From the NCBI RefSeq assembly GCF_000147695.2, contig NC_015958.1:784501-848500 (forward strand): DNA of 64,000 bases, given 5' to 3'. Positions within the stretch are counted from its first letter, which is position 1. Each line of letters starts with the position of its first letter. The position numbers were made by a program, and so were the translations under genes. Below, piece by piece: positions 1-9,388 of the stretch. The notes beneath the pieces are model-generated. The model was not told the DNA's origin, made no database searches, and saw only the letters and a program-made list of their open reading frames with translations. The stretch is from Thermoanaerobacter wiegelii Rt8.B1 (GTDB lineage Bacteria > Bacillota > Thermoanaerobacteria > Thermoanaerobacterales > Thermoanaerobacteraceae).

Positions 1-1516
1 TTATAACATCTTTTACCAATCTTTCATCATATCCTTTTTCTATTATTTCTTTTGCTGACCTGTTTTCCTCTATATACATTTTTAATATTTCATCCAAAAT
101 CTTGTAAGGAGGCAATGAGTCTTCATCTTTTTGATTAGGTCTTAATTCTGCAGAAGGAACTTTTTCAATTATAGAAATTGGAATTATTTCTCTTTCTCTG
201 TTTATATACCTCGCAAGCTCGTATACCATTGTCTTAGGTACATCTGCAATTGGTGCAAGGCTTCCGCTCATATCTCCGTAAAGAGTGCAATATCCCATTG
301 CCAATTCTGATTTATTTCCGGTAGTTAAAACAATGTGCCCTTCCCTATTTGATATAAACATTAAATAATTACCTCTTATTCTTGCCTGTATGTTTTCTTC
401 TGCCAGGTCACCTATAACGCTGTTATCCCCATTGAAAACGGATAAATAACTTTTGAATACAGGCTCTATTGGGATTACTCTAAATTCAACTCCCAAATTT
501 TCAGCCAGTATTCTTGCATCAGTTTTACTTCCTTCAGAGGAATATCTTGAAGGCATTGAAACTGCAAGAACATTTTCTTTTCCTAAAGCTTCTACTGCAA
601 TGGCACAAACTACTGCAGAATCTATTCCTCCGCTTAAGCCTACTACTGCCTTTTTAAAACCTGATTTTTTACAATAATCTCTTACACCAACTACGAGAGC
701 ATTGTATACCCATGATATATCCTCTTTTATCTCAGGTAACTCTTTAAAATTTTTAAGCTCTTCCATATCGAAAATTTTAATGTCTTCCTCAAAAGCTTTA
801 AGTTGCACAACTCTTTTGCCTTCTTCATTTACTACAAAGCTAGAACCGTCAAATATCAATTCATCATTTGCACCAACTTGATTCACGTAAACAAAAGGAA
901 TTGCGTACTTTTTTATTTTTTTCTCTATCATTTCTACTCTCATATTTTGCTTACCCAAGTAGTAAGGAGATGCTGAAATATTTATAAAAATATCAGGTTT
1001 TAGCTTAAATTGTTCTTCTAAAACATCAACAGAATAATCTACATTTGGCTCAAAAACATAATCTTTCCATATGTCTTCACATATATTAACTCCTAATTTT
1101 ATCCCTTTAAAAGAAGCTACCTTTCTTATTTGTGCTGGTTTGAAATACCTTTTTTCATCAAATACGTCATAGTTGGGAAGTAAAGTCTTATCAAAAACCT
1201 CGACTATTTTACCGTCATAAATAAAAAAAGCAGAATTATAAAGATTGCCTTCTGCGTCTTGCCTTACAGTACCAAGTATTACTCCGATTTGATAAGTAGC
1301 GGGCAAGACTATTTCATTTATATATTTTTCATTGGCCTCTAAAAAATCTTGCATAAACAAAAAGTCTTTAGGAGGATAACCCACGGTAACTAATTCAGAG
1401 AATACTACAAGGTCAGCCTTTTGATATTTTGCTCTATTTATAAACTCTACTATCTTTTCAAAGTTTCCTTTTATATCTCCTACAACTGGATTTATTTGTG
1501 CTAATGCAATTTTCAT
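1..1516 (-). CDS. nadE: Glutamine-dependent NAD+ synthetase, 3' end outside window
   Basis: The product amidates nicotinate adenine dinucleotide to NAD+ in the cytosol, using ammonia from glutamine. I translated the minus strand from the ATG at 1516, preceded by GGTGG. The N-terminal nitrilase-type amidase domain shows its catalytic triad in context: FSELVTVGYPP (Glu41), a Lys in FDKTLLPNYD and the Cys in LGVNICEDIW. The C-terminal ATP-pyrophosphatase domain has the P-loop VVGLSGGIDSAVV followed by TTGNKSELAMGYCTLYGD, typical of NadE. The frame is open to base 1, so the C-terminus lies outside the window. A stand-alone ammonia-dependent NadE is excluded by the fused amidase domain. Confidence 0.95.
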   Translation of the reverse strand, partial: MKIALAQINPVVGDIKGNFEKIVEFINRAKYQKADLVVFSELVTVGYPPKDFLFMQDFLEANEKYINEIVLPATYQIGVILGTVRQDAEGNLYNSAFFIYDGKIVEVFDKTLLPNYDVFDEKRYFKPAQIRKVASFKGIKLGVNICEDIWKDYVFEPNVDYSVDVLEEQFKLKPDIFINISASPYYLGKQNMRVEMIEKKIKKYAIPFVYVNQVGANDELIFDGSSFVVNEEGKRVVQLKAFEEDIKIFDMEELKNFKELPEIKEDISWVYNALVVGVRDYCKKSGFKKAVVGLSGGIDSAVVCAIAVEALGKENVLAVSMPSRYSSEGSKTDARILAENLGVEFRVIPIEPVFKSYLSVFNGDNSVIGDLAEENIQARIRGNYLMFISNREGHIVLTTGNKSELAMGYCTLYGDMSGSLAPIADVPKTMVYELARYINREREIIPISIIEKVPSAELRPNQKDEDSLPPYKILDEILKMYIEENRSAKEIIEKGYDERLVKDVI

Positions 1517-1545
1517 TAGTTTTCACCACCTTACTGGCACATTTC

Positions 1546-2007
1546 CTATCTAACCTCTACAGGTTGGAGAGGAAATGCGCCGTTAATTTTTGTTTGTTCT
1601 AGTTCATAGCAATATCCATCAAACCGCTGAATTATTCTACAGTTTTTATGAGATATACCTTGAGCAGTTCTTCTTCCAGTCCTGCTCTTTATATCGAAAT
1701 ATCCGCTTTTTCTGCATGCTGCTGTTCCTATCCATGTTCCTTTATACTTACCTTTCGGGACAACTGCTTTTATCATGTCACCTGTTTGAAAACCATAGAA
1801 AAATTTTTGTCTTGTTCTGTGTCCTATGGGGAAACCGTACTTATCGACATTTGCCATTTGTCTTGAACCTCTGCCTTTTGCTTTGATGTACAGTATATTT
1901 TGTGTTTTAAAAATAACCCTGTCAGGTGTTGAGTGACCTATACATACAGCATCAAAATAGTGTGTTTTGGGCAGTCCCAATCTTGTTCTGTTCAGTTTTG
2001 TGAGTGC
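1546..2007 (-). pseudogene. iscB: IscB C-terminal fragment
   Basis: IscB is the transposon-encoded, RNA-guided nuclease ancestor of Cas9. Only its C-terminal part remains. The reading frame carries TKLNRTRLGLPKTHYFDAVC, which matches the region around the last RuvC motif (His..Asp-Ala), and then the basic C-terminal target-recognition domain (about 144 residues from the TTG at 1980). The RRXRR start, the first two RuvC motifs, the bridge helix and the HNH domain are absent. Coding homology runs to about 2007 and then joins directly to the guide-RNA region, so the loss looks like one internal deletion. It cannot be a working nuclease. The stop lies 30 bp upstream of nadE. Confidence 0.8.
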
Positions 2008-2250
2008 ATGACTATACCTGCATCTCCCATCGCCAATGTTATTCCTGCTTGTTGTGTTCAGACCACTGCCCCTACCACCCAGGACTGTTTAAATCTGCAC
2101 GACAGAGCATGGAACTTGGGACGCATTCCATGGTGTCATGACAGGGATAACGTAGGGTTATCATTTCCTTGTCCTTTGGGTCAAACCCTTAGGCTGGTCA
2201 ACCGGGGCTTCTACAAGCCCCGCCTCTATAGGCGGGTGGTGGTTGACCCC
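1995..2250 (-). ncRNA. IscB-associated omega RNA (HEARO-type) candidate
   Basis: This is a GC-richer block in A+T-rich DNA, directly 5' of the IscB fragment and on its strand, where HEARO/omega RNAs lie. It folds into a clear three-way junction: an outer stem 2196-2203 with 2241-2248 (GGTCAACC/GGTTGACC), an inner hairpin 2204-2210/2215-2221 (GGGGCTT/AAGCCCC) and a second hairpin 2222-2225/2230-2233. IscB guides lie at the 5' end of the RNA, so a guide would be encoded just beyond 2250 on the minus strand. Assignment rests on position and fold; I could not run an Rfam model. Confidence 0.65.
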
Positions 2251-2284
2251 GCATTTATAGTACTACAATACATATTTTAGCACA

Positions 2285-2308
2285 TAAAAAGACAAAAAAC
2301 ACTGTTTT
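2285..2308 (-). terminator. Weak terminator after the ABC permease gene
   Basis: Read on the minus strand, a short AAAAC/GTTTT hairpin (2296-2308) follows the permease stop and is followed by a T-rich run. The stem is weak, so this is tentative. Confidence 0.35.
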
Positions 2309-3127
2309 CTATTTCCACCTTATCAGCTTTTTTTCAAGATACACTATAAAAATGTACATCAAGGCAGAAAGTATTGAGAGTATCAGGACACTTGTCATTA
2401 CCAAATCCAACTTAAAAATTTGACCGCCGTAGACAATCAAATATCCCAAACCTGCTTTAGAAACTAAGAATTCTCCCGTAATTACTCCTACCCAGGAAAG
2501 GCCGATGTTTATTTTTATTGCGGAAATAATCGTTGGGACACTGGCGGGAAGAATACATTTTGTAAGTATTTGCATTTTTGTGGCACCAAAGGTCTTTAAA
2601 AGTTTTATTTTTTCTTCGTCTACTTCTTTAAAACCCGTTTGCAAGCTGATTATAGTTACTATCAATGAAATAGCAAGAGCCATTGTAATTATTGGAGCTT
2701 CTCCATTTCCCATCCAAACGATAAATATAGGACCCAATGCAATTTTAGGGAGGCTATTAAGTACAACCAAATAAGGTTCTGCTACTTTTGACAAAAAGTC
2801 TGACCACCACAGAAGTATAGCGATTATCATGCCAATTATTGTGCCAAGAGTAAAACCTATTATCGTTTCACTCAAAGTAACCCATATGTGCATAAAAAGA
2901 GAACCATTCTGGCTTAAAGTCATCATAGTTTTTAACATTCTTGAAGGCTGGCTGACCAAAAAAGGGTCTACAATTTTATGCCTTGCCACAATTTCCCATG
3001 TAGCAAAAAAGAGGATTAATAATGCAAATTGAGTGACTCGTATTAATACATTTTTTCTCTTTACTTTTTTTAGAAATTCCCTGTGCTCTTTTGAAATATA
3101 AGGGGTTGCTGCTTCATACATGGACAT
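2309..3127 (-). CDS. ABC transporter permease, SsuC/TauC type
   Basis: Inner-membrane permease (272 aa) of a BPD_transp_1 importer. A hydrophobic helix at about residues 32-47 is followed by several more membrane segments. The cytoplasmic EAA-like loop KTFGATKMQILTKCILPAS, which docks on the ATPase, is present at roughly residues 184-202. It overlaps the upstream ATPase gene by 14 bp, so the two are probably translationally coupled. Together with the ATPase and lipoprotein genes it forms an importer of the nitrate/sulfonate/taurine/thiamine-precursor class. The substrate cannot be told from sequence; no riboswitch is visible. Confidence 0.88.
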   Translation of the reverse strand: MSMYEAATPYISKEHREFLKKVKRKNVLIRVTQFALLILFFATWEIVARHKIVDPFLVSQPSRMLKTMMTLSQNGSLFMHIWVTLSETIIGFTLGTIIGMIIAILLWWSDFLSKVAEPYLVVLNSLPKIALGPIFIVWMGNGEAPIITMALAISLIVTIISLQTGFKEVDEEKIKLLKTFGATKMQILTKCILPASVPTIISAIKINIGLSWVGVITGEFLVSKAGLGYLIVYGGQIFKLDLVMTSVLILSILSALMYIFIVYLEKKLIRWK

Positions 3128-3860
3128 CCAACTCCTTCCAAATAGAATTAAAATATTCTCTAAACTCAGGAGCTTTTCTGCAGCCTATGGGAGATCGATC
3201 TTCGCAGGTTAAGACAATGTCATAAATCTTTTTTACATGGGCAGGCCTATTTGATAGCACTACAATTCTGTCACACATAGAAATTGCCTCTGAGATATCG
3301 TGAGTTACTATGACCGCAGTTTTTTGCTCATATTTAAGAATTTTATACACTTCATCGGATATAGCAAGTCTTGTTTGGTAGTCTAAAGCAGAAAAGGCCT
3401 CATCTAGTAGAAGTATGTCTGGTTTTAAAGCCAATGTCCTTATGAGAGCGGCTCTTTGTCGCATTCCACCTGACAATTGATTAGGATAATGGTTTTTAAA
3501 CTCGCCGAGGCCGTATTTTACAAGCAAACCTTCTACGTATTTTTTAGACTCTTCTGTTAGACTTTTTTGTATTTCAAGTCCAAGTAGCGCATTTTGCCAT
3601 ATATTTCGCCATTCAAAGAGGTGATCTTTTTGAAGCATATAGCCTATTTTTCCGTTTACTTCTACACTTCCGTAAGAAGGCTTTAAAAGACCAGAAATAA
3701 TAGAAAGAAGAGTAGATTTGCCACAACCAGAAGGGCCTATAATTCCTATAAATTCTCCTTCATACACATCAAAAGAAATATTTTTTAAAGCTTCTGTTTC
3801 ACCCTCTAAAGTGTGATAATTAAAGGATACATCTTTGAGACTTACCATTATTTTATTCAT
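3114..3860 (-). CDS. ABC transporter ATP-binding protein, SsuB/TauB type
   Basis: Cytoplasmic ATPase (248 aa) that powers the neighbouring permease. Visible motifs are Walker A GPSGCGKSTLL, Q-loop YMLQKDHLF, signature LSGGMRQRAAL, Walker B ILLLDEAFSALD and switch His in VIVTHDISEAI. The length and spacing are ordinary for this family. The ATG at 3860 has AAGGGAG about nine bases upstream. It lies 100 bp after the substrate-binding protein gene, with a strong hairpin between them (3904-3942). Confidence 0.92.
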   Translation of the reverse strand: MNKIMVSLKDVSFNYHTLEGETEALKNISFDVYEGEFIGIIGPSGCGKSTLLSIISGLLKPSYGSVEVNGKIGYMLQKDHLFEWRNIWQNALLGLEIQKSLTEESKKYVEGLLVKYGLGEFKNHYPNQLSGGMRQRAALIRTLALKPDILLLDEAFSALDYQTRLAISDEVYKILKYEQKTAVIVTHDISEAISMCDRIVVLSNRPAHVKKIYDIVLTCEDRSPIGCRKAPEFREYFNSIWKELDVHV

Positions 3861-3903
3861 AAAAGCACTCCCTTCTATGTGAAAAGTCAGTTAATAAAAG
3901 GGG

Positions 3904-3942
3904 AATTGTGCTCAATATGGGAGGGACATATTGAGCACAATT
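3904..3942 (-). promoter_or_regulatory. Intercistronic hairpin between binding-protein and ATPase genes
   Basis: Perfect 16-bp inverted repeat: AATTGTGCTCAATATG (3904-3919) and its complement (3927-3942) around a 7-nt loop. On the minus strand it starts 19 bp after the binding-protein stop and is followed by CCCCTTTT. It could act as a partial terminator or as a 3' RNA-stabilising hairpin that keeps the lipoprotein more abundant than the rest, as in many ABC importer operons. Confidence 0.7.
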
Positions 3943-3960
3943 TAAAACTTTACTTTTTGA

Positions 3961-4956
3961 TCATTTTTCAGCTTTTTCAGCGAAAGTGTTGCTGATTAGA
4001 TGATGTGAGTCCACCTTTTCTTTTATTACACCTGCATCTAAAAGTATATTTTGTAGAAAATCAAAGTCCTCAACTTTCATTTTTAGAGTAGTGCCCCAGG
4101 TGTTTTGATTTTTGTACCTTTCAATTGCTGTCGCCATAAGGTCTACATCAGCATCTGGGAAGAAAGGCTTAATTGCTTCCGCTACTTCTTTAGGAGAATG
4201 AGATTCCACCCACAGCAGTCCTTTATACACTGCATTTACAAAACGCTGTATTATATCAGGATGTTTTTCAATATAGCTTTTTCTTGCATTAAAAGTCGTA
4301 TAAGGAACTTCATGACTGGAAGCGCCAACTGATGCTACAATGTATCCACCTTTTTGTTTTTCAACTAGGGAAGCTGTAGGTTCAAATAACGCCACGTAAT
4401 CAGCATCGGAAGACATAAAAGCTCCCGCTGCGGCAGTAAATTGAAGATTGGTGATAAGGGTTAAATCTGTTTTTGGATTTATGCCGTGTTCTTTTAAAAT
4501 GTATTCCAGTGTCATTTGAGGCATCCCGCCAGGCCTTCCACCTATTACCTTTTTACCTCTTAAATTTTCCCATTTAAAGTCCGGTTCAGGCTTTTTCCCC
4601 AAAAGGAAAGACCCATCTTTTCTTGTGAGTTGCCCAAAGTTTACAAGATAATCATCTCTACCTTCTTTAAGTACGTATACAGTGGTTTCGGGTCCTTGAA
4701 GTCCTATGTCTGCTGTGCCAGATAAAACGGCCGTTGCAGCTTTATCTGACCCTTGAGCAGTTGTAATGACGAGTTCCAGCCCCTGTTCTTTGAAAAAGCC
4801 TTGGCTTACAGCTACGTAATAGGGAGCGTAAAAAATAGAATGGACTGTTTCTACAAAATTAATTTTTGTAAGTTTTTTACTGTTATTTGTACACCCTGCA
4901 AAAGAAACTGTAAGGGCTAATACTAACAGGAATACAATTAAGTACTTAAGCCTCAT
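3961..4956 (-). CDS. ABC transporter substrate-binding lipoprotein (NMT1/SsuA-like)
   Basis: Extracytoplasmic solute receptor anchored as a lipoprotein. A short basic start and hydrophobic stretch end in the lipobox FAGC, then a mature domain of the NMT1/THI5-like or SsuA-like periplasmic-binding class (FYAPYYVAVSQGFFKEQGL, GTADIGLQGPE). The ATG at 4956 is preferred over 4962 because AGGAGG lies about six bases before it and abuts the earlier ATG. A TATAAT box is visible at 4986-4991 (minus strand). First gene of the three-gene importer operon. Substrate unknown; sulfonates, taurine or pyrimidine/thiamine precursors are the usual options. Confidence 0.88.
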   Translation of the reverse strand: MRLKYLIVFLLVLALTVSFAGCTNNSKKLTKINFVETVHSIFYAPYYVAVSQGFFKEQGLELVITTAQGSDKAATAVLSGTADIGLQGPETTVYVLKEGRDDYLVNFGQLTRKDGSFLLGKKPEPDFKWENLRGKKVIGGRPGGMPQMTLEYILKEHGINPKTDLTLITNLQFTAAAGAFMSSDADYVALFEPTASLVEKQKGGYIVASVGASSHEVPYTTFNARKSYIEKHPDIIQRFVNAVYKGLLWVESHSPKEVAEAIKPFFPDADVDLMATAIERYKNQNTWGTTLKMKVEDFDFLQNILLDAGVIKEKVDSHHLISNTFAEKAEK

Positions 4957-5071
4957 ACCCATCCTCCTTTTTCTATTTTCACTTTATTATATTCTTGCAA
5001 TTAAAATGTGTGATTGAGGCAAATTGTGCCTTTTTGCGATTTTAAATTTGTAATTGATAGTTTGATAAAAA

Positions 5072-5108
5072 GAAGGAAAAGTGAAATTTTTGTCGAATAT
5101 GTATATAC
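5072..5108 (+). promoter_or_regulatory. Possible SigH-like promoter with a Spo0A-box-like heptamer
   Basis: Upstream of the membrane-protein gene, GAAGGAAAA (5072-5080) and TCGAATAT (5093-5100) are 12 bases apart. This resembles the SigH pattern RNAGGAWWW-N11/12-RNGAATWW with one mismatch. The overlapping TGTCGAA (5091-5097) equals the Spo0A-box core. Both matches are short and could be chance. Confidence 0.3.
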
Positions 5109-5152
5109 TGTGGTCTTAATGGGTTAAATGCTACAAGAAAAGGGGATTGAAA

Positions 5153-7639
5153 ATGGCGCAAAAAGTAGCTGTAAAAAAGGGCAAGACAATAAAAAAACAA
5201 ACGAAAAAAGCATACAGAAGTTTTGCAAGCTTAGACACAATATTTTATATATTGCTTTTAGTTCTCGTATTTTATCCACCTTTTTTTAGAGGCATGTACT
5301 TTGAAAAAGAAATGTTTCCCACAATTGCATTGACTTCTGCGGTATTTATTATATGGGCTATTTTTAAAATTGTGCAAAAAGAACCCATAATAAGTACTAC
5401 CTTAGACTATGCTGCTTTATCTCTTGTAGGGGCGTATATAATCTCTAGTTTTTTTGCTGTAAATATAAGGGCGAGTATAGGGGAAGTTTTGAGATATTTT
5501 GATTATTTGTTCATGTATTTTATGGTTAGTAGAACCGTAAGAGATAACAAAAAAATTTTTATGCTGTTAAATGTGCTAGTTTTAAGCTCTTTTGTAGTAG
5601 CGGTTGTGGGGCTGGGATCTTCAGTTAATCTCATCCATTACAACGGTTCATGGGTAGGAGGCAGGATAAACTCTACTTTTCAGTACCCTAATACAACAGC
5701 TTCATTTTTGATGGCTTTTTTCCTTGTCAATTTAGCTTTAATTTCTTACACTGATAATAAATATTTAAAGGCAATATACGGTGTGACTGCTTATACACAG
5801 TTTTACGCCTATGTATTTACCTTGTCTCGCGGTGCATGGCTTATGCTTCCTTTCCTTGGCATTATCCTCATGCTTTTGATGCCAAGGGGCAAAAGAATAG
5901 AACCTTTTATGTATTTTGTAGGAGTTGTGATTGCTTCGGCATTGCCTATAGCAAAATTTAATTCGGCAGTTGCCAGCGGGGCAGCTTCCACCTTGATAAA
6001 ATGGTATTTGATTGGCGTTTTTGTTTCACTAATTGTTACATACGGAATAATCTTTATTGTAACTATTGTCAATAAAATAAATGTAAAAGTAGGAATAGCT
6101 ATTGCTGCTATAATTGGAATTTTTGTGATAGCAGCAGGATACATAGTTTTTACGACACAAGTTCCTTTGACTTTAAAACATGATGTAGAGGAGCCTGACA
6201 GCATAAAAAGCGTCACGAGATTTGTGAGTGCAGAACCTGACAGAGTTTATGTGTTAAAATACGATGTTGTAGCCAAAAATCCCTCGAATAAGGATTGGGC
6301 TTACGGCATAATAATAAACAGCAGAAATGAAAATGACCAACCGACTAAAATTGCAGAATTCTACGACAAAGACAATTTCATAGGTGAAAAAACGATAGAA
6401 TTTTCCACTTTGAAAGACACAAAAAGGCTTGCTATAACTTTTGTGAATAACTTCCGAAACACGTCAGTTACTTTTACAAAAGCACAAATATATCCTAAAA
6501 ATGATCCTTATGAAGTACAAAACATAATGCTAAAATATAAATACTTGCCAGAGGATATTGCATCCCGCGTGCAAGACATAAGTCTCTCAACTCAAAGTAG
6601 CTCACAGAGGATGCAGTTTTACAAAGATGGATTAAAGATTTTCAAAGACTATCCTATATTTGGGGCAGGTGGCGGCGCATGGGCATCACTATATTTTAAA
6701 TACCAATCTTATCTGTATTGGACTACACAAACCCATAACTACTTTATGCAAGTGCTTTTAGATACAGGTATTATTGGAGCTATCGCTATAGTATTTTTAT
6801 TAGTATCACTGTTTAGGTGCATGTACAGAGTATATAAAGGATATTTAGAGGACAAAGATAGAATTTTAATTGTTGCTGTTATAGTAAGCGTAGTAAGCCT
6901 TTATGCTCATGCTGCAATGGATTTTGACCTATCGCTTTCTGCAGTATCTATTGCACTTTGGGCGTTAATTGGTGTAATAAATTCTTTGGACATACTAAAA
7001 GTTAAAGTAAAAAACAAAAAGATTTACTTAAACTATTTAGCGATACTTGTGGCCTTCGTTGTAATGTTTATGTCTGGCTCTATGTCCGTAGCGTTAGGTT
7101 ATGCCGTAAAAGGAGACAACTTTTTGAGGCAGCAAAATCTTGTTTTGGCAGAACAAAATTACGAAAAAGCAGTATCCTGTGACCCGTGGAATGCAAAATA
7201 CAGAATGACATATGGGCAAATTTTAACTGCCCTTGGTGACCAGTTAAAAGATGCTGTAAAGCTTCAAAAGGCGATGTTTGAGGAAGAAAAAGCTGTACAA
7301 TTAGAGCCTTTTAATTCTCAACTTAATGCACAATTAGGTGCCTTCTATCTTGCCCATGGGCAGATTGACCTCGGCCTTAAATATGTGTTGAAAGCAGTAG
7401 AAGTACAACCCTTGAGGCCGGAAAATTATCAGCAATTAGCTGATGCTTATAACAAGGTTGGTATGTATTATTTAAACAATGGAGATAAAGAAAAGGCGAA
7501 AGAATTTTTGCAAAAAGCGGTAGATGTACAAAAAATGTTTGACAAAGCAAATTCTAAATCATTAGAGCCAAAGCCTATGACTGAAATGACCAAACAGATA
7601 ATAGAAGAATCCCAAAAGACGCTTCAAGAGATACATTAA
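5153..7639 (+). CDS. O-antigen ligase/polymerase-type membrane protein with C-terminal TPRs
   Basis: Large polytopic membrane protein (828 aa from the ATG at 5153; the in-frame TTG at 5147 sits inside the AGGGG ribosome site, so I reject it). About ten or more hydrophobic segments fill residues 25-350 and 520-660. Between them lies a large hydrophilic, probably extracellular domain (about 350-480), then the Wzy_C-like region with GAGGGAWASLYFKYQ and TQTHNYFMQVLLDTGIIG, the conserved part of O-antigen ligases and polymerases. Residues about 665-800 form TPR-like helices (EQNYEKAVSCDPWNAKYR, LKYVLKAVEVQPLRPENY). Likely job: polymerisation or ligation of a surface glycan. It stands alone between terminators, 13 kb from the polysaccharide locus. 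Confidence 0.8.
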   Translation: MAQKVAVKKGKTIKKQTKKAYRSFASLDTIFYILLLVLVFYPPFFRGMYFEKEMFPTIALTSAVFIIWAIFKIVQKEPIISTTLDYAALSLVGAYIISSFFAVNIRASIGEVLRYFDYLFMYFMVSRTVRDNKKIFMLLNVLVLSSFVVAVVGLGSSVNLIHYNGSWVGGRINSTFQYPNTTASFLMAFFLVNLALISYTDNKYLKAIYGVTAYTQFYAYVFTLSRGAWLMLPFLGIILMLLMPRGKRIEPFMYFVGVVIASALPIAKFNSAVASGAASTLIKWYLIGVFVSLIVTYGIIFIVTIVNKINVKVGIAIAAIIGIFVIAAGYIVFTTQVPLTLKHDVEEPDSIKSVTRFVSAEPDRVYVLKYDVVAKNPSNKDWAYGIIINSRNENDQPTKIAEFYDKDNFIGEKTIEFSTLKDTKRLAITFVNNFRNTSVTFTKAQIYPKNDPYEVQNIMLKYKYLPEDIASRVQDISLSTQSSSQRMQFYKDGLKIFKDYPIFGAGGGAWASLYFKYQSYLYWTTQTHNYFMQVLLDTGIIGAIAIVFLLVSLFRCMYRVYKGYLEDKDRILIVAVIVSVVSLYAHAAMDFDLSLSAVSIALWALIGVINSLDILKVKVKNKKIYLNYLAILVAFVVMFMSGSMSVALGYAVKGDNFLRQQNLVLAEQNYEKAVSCDPWNAKYRMTYGQILTALGDQLKDAVKLQKAMFEEEKAVQLEPFNSQLNAQLGAFYLAHGQIDLGLKYVLKAVEVQPLRPENYQQLADAYNKVGMYYLNNGDKEKAKEFLQKAVDVQKMFDKANSKSLEPKPMTEMTKQIIEESQKTLQEIH

Positions 7640-7660
7640 AAGTGTATCTCTCTTTTTTTA
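7627..7660 (+). terminator. Rho-independent terminator overlapping the stop codon
   Basis: AGAGATACAT / GTGTATCTCT hairpin directly followed by CTTTTTTT. The left arm contains the last codons and the stop of the preceding gene. Confidence 0.85.
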
Positions 7661-7861
7661 TATTGATTACTTGTAATAAGAATGGTATGATGAAGTTAGT
7701 AAAAGGTTTTATATGGGGGTCATGAAGTGACAAATAAAGAATTTATGAATTTTGTTGTTGACAAATTTAACATACATTTCGCAAGAAGTCTCCATCTTCT
7801 GTAAGATGGAGATGAATTGCGGTTGATAAATATTTAGTTTCGGTATATAATAAAACTGGTG

Positions 7862-8275
7862 ATGACAATGAAGTTTGATACTAATAAACATTCAGTATTT
7901 CTACTATACTACCATTTGATTTTGGTAACAAAATATAGAAGAGATGTAATAGATGATAGGATTGCAAAAAGATTGAAAGAGATTTTTGAGCATATTCAGG
8001 CAAATTATAATATAACCATGATTGAGTGGAATCATGATAAAGACCATATTCATGTTCTATTCAAAGCAACTCCCACAACATCACTTTCTAAGTTCATAAA
8101 TGCTTATAAAAGTGCCTCATCAAGGCTTATAAAAAAAGAGTTTCCTGAAGTTAAACAAAAGCTGTGGAAGGAGTATTTTTGGTCAAGAAGTTATTGTTTG
8201 TTGACAAGTGGTGGTGCTCCAGTTGAAGTGATTAAAAAGTATATCGAAAGTCAGGGTGAAAAAAGGAAATGCTGA
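7862..8275 (+). CDS. tnpA: IS200/IS605 transposase TnpA (Y1 HUH)
   Basis: Single-strand DNA transposase (137 aa). The HUH metal-binding pair is visible in KDHIHVLF and the catalytic tyrosine in VIKKYIESQ near the C-terminus, the normal layout for Y1 transposases. A GTG at 7859 is an alternative start; neither has a strong ribosome site. It overlaps the tnpB start by seven bases (ATG 8269 and TGA 8273-8275), which suggests coupled translation. Full length and apparently intact. Confidence 0.92.
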   Translation: MTMKFDTNKHSVFLLYYHLILVTKYRRDVIDDRIAKRLKEIFEHIQANYNITMIEWNHDKDHIHVLFKATPTTSLSKFINAYKSASSRLIKKEFPEVKQKLWKEYFWSRSYCLLTSGGAPVEVIKKYIESQGEKRKC

Positions 8276-9388
8276 AAGCATATAAGTATCGGATATATCC
8301 TAATAAAGTCCAAAAAGAATTTTTCGAAAAGACCTTTGGTTGCTGTAGATTTGTATGGAACAATATGTTAGAAGAAAAATTAGAAGCACTAAGAAAAGGT
8401 AAGAAAGTTCCAAGAATAACTCCAGCAAAATATAAAGAAGAATATCCTTTCTTGAGGGAAGTAGACAGTCTTGCTCTTGCAAATGTTCAATTACAACAAG
8501 AAAAGGCATTTAGAAACCATTTCAGTAATCCAAAACATTTTGAAATACCGAAGTTCAAGAGAAAGAAAGACAAACAGTCATACACAACAAATAATCAACG
8601 AACTAAAGGTGGAAATGAGACAATCAGGGTGGATTTTGAGAAAGGGCTCTTGTATTTACCGAAGATAAAAAGTGAAATAAAAGCAATATTTCACAGGAAG
8701 TTTGAAGGTAAAATAAAATCAGCAACAGTTGTTAAAACAAAAGCAGGTAAGTACTACGTAAGTATACTTGTAGATGTACAGGACCCGAAAAATGATGTAA
8801 AAAAGCCGAAGAATTTTATTTGTGGAATAGATTTAGGTTTGAAAAGTTTTGCAACAATTGTAAATGATACAGGAAGTTTGAAGGTTGAATATCCAAAATA
8901 TCTAATTAAAGCTGAGAAGAGATTAAAAAAGTTACAGAGGCAGCTATCGAGGAAGAAAGAAGGTTCTAAAAATTGGGAGAAGGCAAGAGAAAGACTTGCA
9001 AAAGACCATGAGTATGTAAAGAATGCAAGAAGATTTTTTGCACAAGTTGTCTAAGACCATCACAGATGAAAACCAAGTCGTGGTGGTCGAAAGTTTGAAC
9101 GTAAAGGGGCTATCAAAAACAGGGTTATCAAAGTATATATTGGATAGTAGTTGGTCGAAGTTTTTAAGTTTTCTTGAGTACAAGGCAGAGTGGTATGGCA
9201 GAAAAATTATAGAAGCAAATAGGACATTTCCATCGTCTAAGATATGTAGCAAATGTGGATATCTCTATAAAGAACTGAAATTGAAGGACAGAATGTGGAA
9301 ATGTCCTGAATGTAATACGATCCATGATAGGGATGAAAATGCAGCAAAAAACTTGAGAAACTATGGTGTTGTTTATATAAACAATTAG
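8269..9388 (+). pseudogene. tnpB: TnpB RNA-guided nuclease, frameshifted
   Basis: TnpB is the omega-RNA-guided DNA endonuclease of IS200/IS605 elements. All key parts are present but in two frames: the N-terminal wedge region (MLKAYKYRIYPNK), RuvC-I Asp in GIDLGLKSFA, then a switch near 9034-9039, RuvC-II Glu in VVVESLNVKGL, a zinc ribbon (CSKCGYLY ... CPEC) and the last Asp in HDRDENAAKN. The break is a run of six T at 9034-9039; five T would restore a continuous frame of about 373 residues (NARRFLHKLSK). It may be a real inactivation, slippage expression or a sequencing error. Confidence 0.85.

Noticed and set aside
2141-2165. Partial resemblance of CAGGGATAACGTAGGGTTAT to a homing-endonuclease site
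   Set aside because: The match is incomplete and lies within the IscB RNA region; no LAGLIDADG gene is present.
1933-2280. 115-residue frame on the plus strand with many Cys
   Set aside because: It is antisense to the structured IscB RNA region; the composition follows the hairpins rather than a protein.
4963-5152. Riboswitch for the ABC importer
   Set aside because: The leader is short and shows only a weak AGGCA/TGCCT hairpin; no thiamine, SAM or other known riboswitch core was seen.
9034-9039. Programmed ribosomal frameshift in tnpB
   Set aside because: The shift needed is +1/-2 with no slippery -1 heptamer or following pseudoknot; TnpB proteins are not known to need frameshifting. A homopolymer indel is simpler.
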